NCBI GenBank assembly: GCA_033398695.1
Contig: CM065804.1
Location: 39,447,501 to 39,511,500 of the forward strand
Length of the DNA: 64,000 nt
Origin: Orobanche coerulescens
Taxonomy: Eukaryota; Streptophyta; Magnoliopsida; Lamiales; Orobanchaceae
Reading direction: 5' to 3'
Both the position numbers and the translations under genes were made by a program. Of this stretch, positions 56,301-64,000 are shown in pieces. Numbering within the stretch: the first letter of the stretch is position 1; the number at the start of each line of letters is the position of its first letter. The notes below the pieces were generated by a model, which saw nothing but the letters and a program-made list of their open reading frames with translations, did no database searches and had not been told where the DNA came from.

Positions 56301-56478
56301 AAATGTGTACAAATTATTTCAGTATAAGTCTTACATTCGTATTACATTAATTTGTTCAAATGTTAACGATTTAAATATTTAGGTTATAATCGTAATGCAA
56401 TATTTTAAATAATTAAACGTCTTTTATAGATTCGACATTAAAGGGTATTTTAACATATTTAAAAATCTGGGTTTTACA
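53354..56478 (-). repeat. Tekay-like 3' LTR (3125 bp)
   Basis: TGTAACGCCCC at 53354 and GGGTTTTACA at 56478. On the minus strand a TATATATA box is near 56121-56129. No palindrome array was noticed in this LTR, unlike the others. Only one LTR is visible, so the borders rest on TG/CA ends and the adjacent polypurine tract. No gene inside. Confidence 0.88.
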
Positions 56479-56592
56479 ACTCTTCCCCTCTAAAAAAAAA
56501 TTTCGTCCGCGAAATTGAAATGAAAATGGAAATGAAGACGTACCAGACTACGAAAAGAAATGAGGGTAACTTGTTCGCATAGATTCCTCGGT
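56479..56592 (-). other. Polypurine tract and 3' untranslated piece of the Tekay-like element
   Basis: Minus strand CGCGGACGAAATTT, a run of about nine A/T, then AGAGGGGAAGAGT directly before the LTR. Confidence 0.8.
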
Positions 56593-57396
56593 TTACCAGA
56601 TAGCTTCACGCTCTGGGTGATTCTTCCAAAGAATCTTAACAAAGCGAATGACCTTATTTCTCATGACTCTCTCCTGCCTATCAAGAATGGCTTCCGGTTC
56701 TTCCGGAAGTGACATGTATGGTTGAATCTGGTCAAAAGGGTATGACACAACATGTAGAGGATGATAGTTATATCCCCGCAAAATAGAAACGTGGAAAATG
56801 TTATGCACATGCGCTAGTTGAGGTGGAAGAGCCAAACGATAAGACACCTCGCCCACACGTTCCAAAATCTCAAAAGGACCAATAAAACAAGGACTCAACT
56901 TGCCCTTAATGCCAAAACGGTTGACGCCGCGAAAAGGAAAAACTTTCAGAAATACTCGATCATCAACCTGAAAATCTAACTCGCGTCGGTGCTTGTCGGC
57001 GTAACTCTTCTGTCTGGACCTGGCTTCCTTAAGCCTCTCTCTAGAAACAGTCACCTTTTCGTTGGTGATCTCAATCATTTCAGGACCCTCAATAATCCGT
57101 TCACCTACTTCGTCCCACACAGTAGGTGATCTACACGTACGCCCATATAACATCTCGTATGGTGCCATTCGAATACTAGCGTGCCAACTGTTGTTATACG
57201 CAAACTCGACTAAACACAAGTACTCGTCCCAGCTACTAGTCCAATCAAGTGCACAAGCTCGTAACATATTCTCTAACGTTTGGATAGTTCTCTCAGATTG
57301 ACCATCCGTCTGTGGGTGAAAAGCGGTACTGAACTTAAGACGAGAGCCCCAAGTCTTATGTAACACCTTCAAAAAACGCGAAGTATACCTCGTATC
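56593..57396 (-). pseudogene. Ty3/gypsy integrase C-terminal half with chromodomain-like tail
   Basis: From the LARD border it reads DTRYTSRFLKVLHKTWGSRL and STAFHPQTDGQSERTIQTLE (the E of QSER is the third residue of the D-D-E triad). WDEYLCLVEFAYNNSWHAS, MAPYEMLYGRTCRSP, the GPFEILERVGEVSYRLALPP segment and the end HNIFHVSILRGY then follow. AILDRQERVMRNKVIRFVKI and LWKNHPEREAIW form the degenerate chromodomain typical of Tekay. The C-terminal half is open to its stop at 56593. The N-terminal half is separated by LARD-A2 at RD|TR. Confidence 0.92.
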
Positions 57397-57959
57397 TGTA
57401 ATATCCGCAATTTCGAATTTCGGTAATTTTCTTTTTTTCAGCGGAAGTCCGTTTTGACGACTCGCTCATGACCGTTTCGTCATTTCGAGAATGATTAATT
57501 CTGCACTTTTTGTCATCCGAGTTCGTTTCGGTATCGTTTTGTTGAGTTCCGTGCTTTTTAGCGACTTTTCGCGCCAGAGCTCGATTCTTGCGAATCTCGT
57601 TCGAAGCTGCATTTGAGGTTCCGTAAGTCCATTTAACTTTGTTAGACGTGTTGTGAACTTCGGTTTGGTTATTCGATCACGTATCGTGATTTCCGGGCGT
57701 TTTGGGCCATTTTGTAATTTCTTGAAAGTTACGGGTATCCGTATCTGTAATTATTGTCTCGACCCGTTTCTTGGTCGCGTATGACTAATTATGGTATTAT
57801 GTTTTCATTTCGGGCCGTTGATTTTGTCCGCGAACTTTTCGTCGTGTTCGTTAAAATGCGTTTTGAAATCGGGTCGTCGAGCCACAGTGGTGGTGCATCG
57901 CCGGACGGTTGCGGGGATCGCCGGACGATTGCGGGCACCGGCCGGACAGTGCGGCGAGA

Positions 57960-58380
57960 ACCGGCGTGCGCACGCCATCGCCGGAAGGCTGCCTTCGCTA
58001 GCGGCAGTGTAGCGCACGCTAGCTTGGTCGACCAACGCACGCTATCGGGCCGGACAGTGGGGTTTCTGGGGTTCTGGAATCAGGAAGGATCGGCAGGTAG
58101 CGCACGCTACGCCGAGCGTAGCGCGCGCTAGTCGGCAGGCGTAGCGAATGCTGTCGGCCGGCTAGCGTAAGTTACCTGGCCGGCGATTCGATCCGGAGGC
58201 TCTTTGGGCCAGTCGGCTAGCGCGCGCAGGCTTCCGGCCGTAGCGCACGCTAGCGGGAGTCGGGCGGACAGTCATGGTCGGCAGAATTGGTCGGTGGTGC
58301 CGGGTCATGCGGGCCATGGCCGAGAGTGCTCGGCCGGTACTGGCCGATAACACACACTAATCCAGGAAAACTAGCGCACA
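57960..58380. repeat. U3 array of TAGCGCACGCTA-type palindromes (LARD-A2)
   Basis: About twelve words such as TAGCGCACGCTA, GTAGCGCGCGCTAG and TAGCGTAAGTTA, interspersed with GTCGGCAGG and GGCCGGACAG. Ends 16 bp before the TATA box. The 3' LTR array starts at about 63658. Confidence 0.9.
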
Positions 58381-58395
58381 CTAATTCCAGCCCAG

Positions 58396-58404
58396 TATAT
58401 ATAT
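58396..58404 (+). promoter_or_regulatory. TATA box of LARD-A2
   Basis: TATATATAT in CCCAGTATATATATGACAG. The CCCAG before it matches the LARD-A1 5' LTR promoter. Confidence 0.78.
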
Positions 58405-59462
58405 GACAGACCAACCACTTTTCCCTTCGTTTTTCATTTCCTTCCTTCTCCATCCGCGGCTGGCGATTCATGGGTGACGAAGCCATGTTGTTTAACAACA
58501 AATCCATGAAGTTCTTGAGTTCATAACATCAATTAATCCCTCCATAACCTCCTTTGATCCAGCGAATCAAGGTGAGATATCCTAGAACCCTATTTTGGGA
58601 AAATTTGGGGGTTTTGCGTTTTTGTCCGATTCGTTCCGTGTTGTTGATTAATACACGATGGGTATGATTAATATTGGTAGTATTCTTGTGTTTAACATCA
58701 TTTAATCCGTTGTTCTTCGTCGAATCGAAGTATATTTCTTGATTTCCTTCGAATTGACTTTTCGGGGGATTTGTCCCCGATCTCGTTTTTCATCCGTTTT
58801 TGATGGATCGATTATGGTTAAATGATGTTGTTAAACATATTCTATGGATTGTATATCCATATTTCAACTTGAAATTCCGTTTTCGTGTTTTGTCGGGACG
58901 AATCGTGTTCTTGGCCGTTTTGGGGAAAACACTTGAACATTCGTCGTTCGTTCTTTGAATTCAACGGCTTTGAGTCATGCTTTGGAATTCATTTTCGTTG
59001 TTATTGTTTTCGTTCGTAGTTCTTTGTTGTGGATTGTCGTTCGGTGGAGTCGGCGAGTTCGTAGTCGGTTCGTGCCAACCTATTTCGGTCGATTCTCCGC
59101 GTTGTTCTTATTCGAGGCAAGTACCTTCTCCATACATTTCTTGTTTCGTGGATATGATTATTGGTGATCGTCTTGGTATGTTTGTTTGTTTGTTTGAAAT
59201 GAGTTTTCAAAAGATTCGGCTAGCCTCGTTAAATGGCTCACTTTCAAAACGCGTGTATTTTGTAAATTGTGTGGGTTGTAAGTGACTATGTGAATCCTAT
59301 GGATATGTTTGGTGTTGATGATGCACTTGGTATTTGCGTGTGGACGCATATTGTTTCATTTCGGTGCATTGTGGTTTGACGTGGTGTTTTGCTAAGCGTT
59401 TGATGCCTCTGGGTGAATGTTTTGGATATCCTTGGTTTGATATGTTATTTGTGCATGATTAT

Positions 59463-59729
59463 TTCGCTAGCCAGCTCGGGAGGGTCCTTTGAGGCCTCGG
59501 GTGGGATTCATGGTGGCGTCCTGGTCCTAGGCGATGCCTGTGTTTGATCGTTTCGCTAGCCAGCTCGGGAGGGTCCTTCGAGGCCTCGGGTGGGATTCAT
59601 GGTGGCATCCTGGTCCTAGGCTATGCCTGTGTTTGATTGTTTCGCTAGCCAGCTCGGGAGGGTCCTTCGAGGCCTCGGGTGGGATTCATGGTGGCGTCCT
59701 GGTCCTAGGCGATGCGCGTGCGTGATTAT
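59463..59729 (+). repeat. Three 89-bp tandem repeats in LARD-A2 LTR
   Basis: TTCGCTAGCCAGCTCGGGAG recurs at 59463, 59552 and 59641. LARD-B has this unit once (37760-37840), followed by its own 108-bp repeats. Different units have therefore expanded at the same LTR position. Confidence 0.9.
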
Positions 59730-60485
59730 GTTTCGTTGATTTTATGTCCGTTGAGGACACGTGATGTTGGGCTCTGACCCTGTAAATTGTTGGTGGTTTA
59801 CTATTTGCGAAAACAAAACCTTTGGGCTGTGACCCTGTTGATTTTTGGAAAGATAAGGATTTGAAAATCCTAAGTTGTTTTCTATCAAAACTCTCGATGG
59901 CATTTAAACGGTTTTTATAAATTGTTTTCCCTTGATTTGTGACCTTTCGGTTTTAGAATATTTTACCAAACTCTTGCCTCGGGAAGTGCTTTTCGTTACG
60001 TTTGGATTTTTTTTGAGGATTCCTGGTTATTGTTATTCGTGTAATGTGAATTGTATGGCTCGTATTTTTGCACTTGTACTTGCACTAGCGAAACAGTGGA
60101 GTTTTGCTAACCCCCCGAGTATTCGGGGAGTGGATGTCTATTTTTGCATTCAGGTTTTGGAGCATAGCACAGGGTCGGCACGAAGGATGATGAAAGATGA
60201 ACGATAATAATCACACGAGGATCCGTTGATGTCGTATTGGTCTAGTTGTATTTTCTTTTCTGCTGCAGTATATTTTTCCCGTTGTACGGGTGTGGTTGTA
60301 TTTTGACCCCTGCGTGGGCACGAGTTGTATTTGAGTTGTATGTATTTATTGAAAGACCAAATCGGTCTACTGAGCCATTTTAGCCTTAAAAGGCAATGTT
60401 TGATTTTAGTTATCAGCCTGGTAGATCCTCGAGGAGAGGGTCTACGGCGTGTAATATCCCTGAGCGGATTGGGGGTGTTACAGAA

Positions 60486-60497
60486 TGGTATCGGAGC
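60486..60497 (+). other. Primer-binding site of LARD-A2 (initiator tRNA-Met)
   Basis: TGGTATCGGAGC three bases after the LTR, one change from the usual plant site. Confidence 0.9.
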
Positions 60498-63098
60498 TTA
60501 GGTTGTGGAAACCTAGGCTGTCGGGTCAGTGGTGTCTGTTGAGTTTTGTCTTGTCGGATTATGTATGACTAAGTCGTGTCGCGACGCGTCGTCTGAGTTT
60601 GTTGGTCGTGATTAGTATCGTGGGCGATCATCATCTTCGTGCGACCTGTGGATGTAAGTCTCCCTTCATTGTATTGTGCCTCGTGTGACACAAGCTATTT
60701 GTTTGATTATTTGATTAGTGACGGAATCCTCTTATGGATTTTGATTTCTTGATATGCGGTTATTTGACCCTCATATGTTGTTCATATGAGGAGTAGTGTT
60801 ACTGGATTGTGCATGTTTGACTTTCTTTTATCCGCTGCGTGAGTTCTTTTGTGATGACTTTCGGTATTTTACCGACTGAGTTTTATTTCGAAAACCGATT
60901 ACCTTAACCGAGTTTTTGGCATTACGGCCTTGATCATTTTGGTGAAATTCTTATGACGGTATTTAGTATTTTGTAAATGGCTTTTGTAAGTTTTTGAAAT
61001 ATTACCGTCATCAGCCTTTTTGGCGTTTTTGTAAATGGTTTTTATCCTGGTGGGTTCCGGCACGGGACCCACGGCGCGATAACGTTCCGTATAATTACCC
61101 GAAATTTTTGGGCATTCTAGCCCATTGAATTTTCTTTAAAAACCTTGAGTATCTTAGAAAAATTAAAATTCGAGACGTACTTTTAAAACAAATTATTTTC
61201 TTGCGGTGTTTTCAAGGTGCTTTCTGATGCCGCAATACATTTCAAAATTTTTCTAGTTGAGGACCAAAAACATTTTGAGATATTCTCAACTGCAGTTGCT
61301 TAGACCCAAGGGTCGAATATTTTTGAAAGTTTTTCACTAAAAGAAAGGTGTCCTCATTTTTGTTCAAACGCCAGATGATTTTCAAAGTCTCGAATATGAT
61401 GTTTGTCCAACTTTCTGTAAAATGATACTCAAGATCAACTGGTGTTTCCAAACTGTTTTCATAAGGTGGTTTTCGTTTTTAAAACCCATCATTTCCTGCT
61501 TATGGTCGGGGAAGGTGGGATGACGATCTTTAATGTTATCATTTCGTGGGGGCTTGCGTGTTATCGCACCTGTGTGAGTTGCTAAAGTTGAGTTTGTACG
61601 TTTGCGTACATATGTGATTGTTTCATGATGTTTGTATTACATGCTGGTTATCGTTCAGGCCATTGAGGTCGCCAAACGATAACGTCGTTGTTGTAGTGTT
61701 TGTGTGTGTATTACTTTACGATGGTAATCGTTGTATATGATATGTGTTATGATTCCCTGTTGTGCTGAGTTGGCATCTCCGGTATGTTGTTTTGCGGTGT
61801 TATGTTCCATTGTACCTAGCATTTGTATTTTCGGTATGCCGAGCCGAGGCATTTCAACCGTGATGTGCCGGGGGAATGCACGTGTAAATTGTCCGTCTCG
61901 TCGGTAACACATTTCGAGTGCAGACTCGAGGGACACCGAATTCAGTTCTGCGAATTGGCTACCGATACTTTCGGAGTTCGCGCTTCAACACAGTTATCAG
62001 GATCGGCTCTGAGAGGCCCAGTGGAGATTTTTCTGTCGGTTGCTTTTTGTGTGGTTAACCTGTTTCCGTTGTTGTGAGCTGCGGGGACGACATTTCTGTT
62101 ATAAGAGGTCGAATATAATACCCGTATTATTTTTGGCTTCTGCATTTTCTCTTTCTCAATTCTATCGACTCGCTCGTGTTCGTTGTTACGTTCTGAACTT
62201 GTTCTGTATTTCGGTTTCATCGTCCGAACGAACTGTGATCTTGTTGTGGGTCGATCTGGTTATCGCTGTGACTTTTCGAGTTCGGTTCGATTCTTGTGAA
62301 CCTTGTTCGGGAGTGACATCATCTGGTTCTACTAGTTCTTTTATTCGAAGTGGATCGGATTTTGAACTTCGGTATATTCTACTTTGTCGACTCATTTATG
62401 TTTGTTGACATTTCTGGGCTTGTCCTGCCCCTTGCTTTTGTTGGTCGAACGAGTGTGGTATTATTTCGGAATAACTCGTTTGTCATTGTGACTTTTCAAT
62501 CGCTATTCCTTTTCCGGTGGATCTTATGGGAATGCATGTCTTGTAGTTCTCACCAGATCGTCCTGGGAGTTGTTGTTTAAATTTTATTATCCTTCTTGTT
62601 TCGGACATGATTGTTCGATTTTTGTTGTCTCGATCGTTTGCTTGTTTGGTTTTGTCCTCGTTTCGTGATTGTTGAGCGTTCAGGCTCCTTCCTAATTCCC
62701 TTAAGTTCGGGAAGTTAGTCTCGTTTTCAATCTTCCAACCTTTGGGCGGTGGAATTCCGTATTTGTTCAGTGGTTTGCTCGTGTTTTGATTGATGTACCG
62801 TTGGGTTGGTCAATCCAATTGATTTTCGTTGGTTGTGTTTTGTGATTGTTCGGATAATCGACTTGATTGTATTATCTGTTTGATGGCACTTGTCACTTGT
62901 TGATTTTATTATGTCTCTACCGGTGGCATTATGTTGGTCGTCCTGGAGCGTGTTTTCACGCCGTATATTCCTTTGCGTTGCTTGTAACGTTTCGCCGATG
63001 GAAGTAAGTTACGCATTTCTTGTGTATCTCGTTGAGTTTTCCTGGCGGGGATATTGCTTCTCCCTACTTGTTTTATGTTTCGGGACGAAACTTCTTTT
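60498..63098 (+). other. LARD-A2 internal region, non-coding
   Basis: No coding motif in any frame. CCTGGTGGGTTCCGGCACGG near 61049 resembles the end of the solo LTR (about 4515-4545). The rest aligns with the LARD-B and LARD-A1 interiors. Confidence 0.88.
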
Positions 63099-63111
63099 AA
63101 GTAGGGTAGAA
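63099..63111 (+). other. Polypurine tract of LARD-A2
   Basis: AAGTAGGGTAGAA before the 3' LTR. It carries a T that interrupts the purines compared with LARD-A1 and LARD-B. Confidence 0.82.
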
Positions 63112-64000
63112 TGTAATATCCGCAATTTCGAATTTCGGTAATTTTCTTTTTTTCGGCGGAAGTCCGTTTTGACGACTCGCTCATGACCATTTCATCATTT
63201 CGAGAATGATTAATTCTGCACTTTTTGTCATCCGAGTTCGTTTCGGTATCGTTTTGTTGAGTTTCGTGCTTTTTAGCGACTTTTCCGCACTTGAGCTCGA
63301 TTCTTGCGAATCTCGTTCGGCTAACATTTGAGTTTCTCGTATGTCCGTTTATATTTGTTAGACGTGTTGTGAACTTCGTTTTGGTTATTCGATCACGTAT
63401 CGTGATTTAGGCGTTTGGGCCATTTTGTAATTTCTTGAAAGTTACGGGTATCCGTATCGTAATTGTTGTCTCGACCCGTTTCTCGTCGCGTATGACTAAT
63501 TATGGTATTATGTTTTCATTTCGGGCCGTTGATGTTGTCCGCGAACTTTTCGCCGTGTTCGTTAAAACGTTTTCGGAAATCGGGTCGCCGAGCCACAGTG
63601 GTCGGTGCATCGCCGGACGATTGCGGGCACCGGCCGGACAGGTGCGGCAGGAACTGGCGTAGCGCACGCTACTGCCGGAAGGCTGCGCGCGCTAACCGGC
63701 AGGTGTAGCGCACGCTAGCTTGGTCGACCAACGCACGCTATCGGGCCGGACAGTGGGGTTTCTGGGGTTCTGGAATCAGGAAGGATCGGCAGGTAGCGCA
63801 CGCTACTCCGAGCGTAGCGCGTGCTAGTCGGCAGGCGTAGCGCACGCTGTCGGCCGGCTAGCGTACGTTACCTAGCCGGGCAGTTCAGTCCAGAGTCTAC
63901 TGGACAGGTCGGCTAGCGCGCGCAGGCTTCCGGCCGTAGCGCACGCTAGCGGGAGTCGGGTGGACAGTCATGGTCGGCAGAATTGGTCGGTGGTGCCTGG
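63112..64000 (+). repeat. LARD-A2 3' LTR, start only
   Basis: TGTAATATCCGC onward, parallel to 57397-58290. The palindrome array begins at about 63658 and is cut by the window end. Confidence 0.94.

Larger units (their letters stand above)
53354..57396 (-). mobile_element. Tekay-like chromovirus: 3' LTR and integrase end
   Basis: Minus-strand element. The 3' LTR is at 53354-56478, the polypurine tract at about 56479-56495, and the integrase C-terminus and chromodomain-like end at 56593-57396. LARD-A2 then interrupts the integrase at 57397; the rest is beyond the window. The left target site would be CCAGC (53349-53353). It lies in Copia-3 gag. Confidence 0.9.
57397..60482 (+). repeat. LARD-A2 5' LTR (3086 bp)
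   Basis: TGTAATATCCGC...GGGGTGTTACA. Its order is U3 with palindrome array (57960-58380), TATA (58396-58404), and a transcribed part with an 89-bp tandem repeat (59463-59729). It is immediately followed by the primer site. Confidence 0.94.
57397..64000 (+). mobile_element. LARD-A2: non-autonomous LTR element (3' LTR cut by window end)
   Basis: 5' LTR 57397-60482, primer site 60486-60497, non-coding internal region to 63098, polypurine tract 63099-63111 and 3' LTR from 63112. The left target site is GTATC (57392-57396); the right one is outside the window. It belongs to the same family as LARD-A1, opposite orientation. No gag/pol motifs in 2.6 kb of interior. Confidence 0.94.

Noticed and set aside
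1..64000. tRNA or rRNA genes
   Set aside because: I found only primer-binding sites complementary to tRNA ends; no full cloverleaf with both box A and box B was seen on either strand.

Overview
The window is nuclear DNA of a flowering plant (a eudicot is likely; I cannot name the species). It is almost wholly LTR retrotransposons nested in one another, plus one broken host gene. The plant signs are Ty1/copia and Ty3/gypsy polyproteins, initiator-tRNA-Met and tRNA-Asp primer-binding sites, GT-AG introns, an Au-SINE-like tail and a plant-type LOG gene. No gene here looks intact.

Host gene: a SpoU/TrmH-type (SPOUT fold) RNA 2'-O-methyltransferase pseudogene runs on the + strand from about 18601 to 51271. 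Its coding pieces are 18601-18840, 33678-33749, 34741-35026, 35145-35195 and 50892-51271. Copia-2 (18841-33677) split the first exon. A second element (LARD-B, 35931-50516) sits in the third intron. In-frame stops and frameshifts show the gene is dead.

Layout from left to right. (1) Copia-1, minus strand, <1-11750, with a 2.8-kb solo LTR (1784-4574, perfect TSD GAATC) in its RNase H domain. (2) Copia-1 lies in the antisense extra ORF of a pol-less Tat-like gypsy element (11751-18231: antisense ORF, about 256-bp tandem repeats, gag, 5' LTR). (3) 5' flank and first exon piece of the SpoU gene. (4) Copia-2, minus strand, 18841-33677, with LARD-A1 (23205-32061, perfect TSD TTGTG) inside its gag. 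LARD-A1 has about 3.3-kb LTRs around a non-coding 2.3-kb core. (5) SpoU exons 1b to 3. (6) LARD-B, plus strand, 35931-50516, invaded by a non-autonomous Athila/Tat-like element (38606-45110). That element carries an intronless, frameshifted LOG (cytokinin-activating phosphoribohydrolase) gene, an unknown 151-aa ORF and three copies of a 48-nt hairpin. (7) Last SpoU exon, SINE tail, and a truncated Ale-like Copia-3 (52079-53353). (8) The 3' LTR and integrase end of a Tekay-like chromovirus on the minus strand (53354-57396). (9) LARD-A2 (57397->64000) inserted in that integrase.

The most unusual architectural feature is shared by several LTR families. In each, the U3 just upstream of the TATA box holds an array of a short CG-containing palindrome. 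The word differs by family: TACGGCCGTA, AGCGYACGCT types, or GCCGCGGC. LARD-A and LARD-B LTRs are related on both sides of the array but carry different words, as if the array were an exchangeable promoter module. LTR boundaries, TSDs and primer sites were read directly. Lineage names come from family knowledge. Functions suggested for arrays, hairpins and captured genes are inference.
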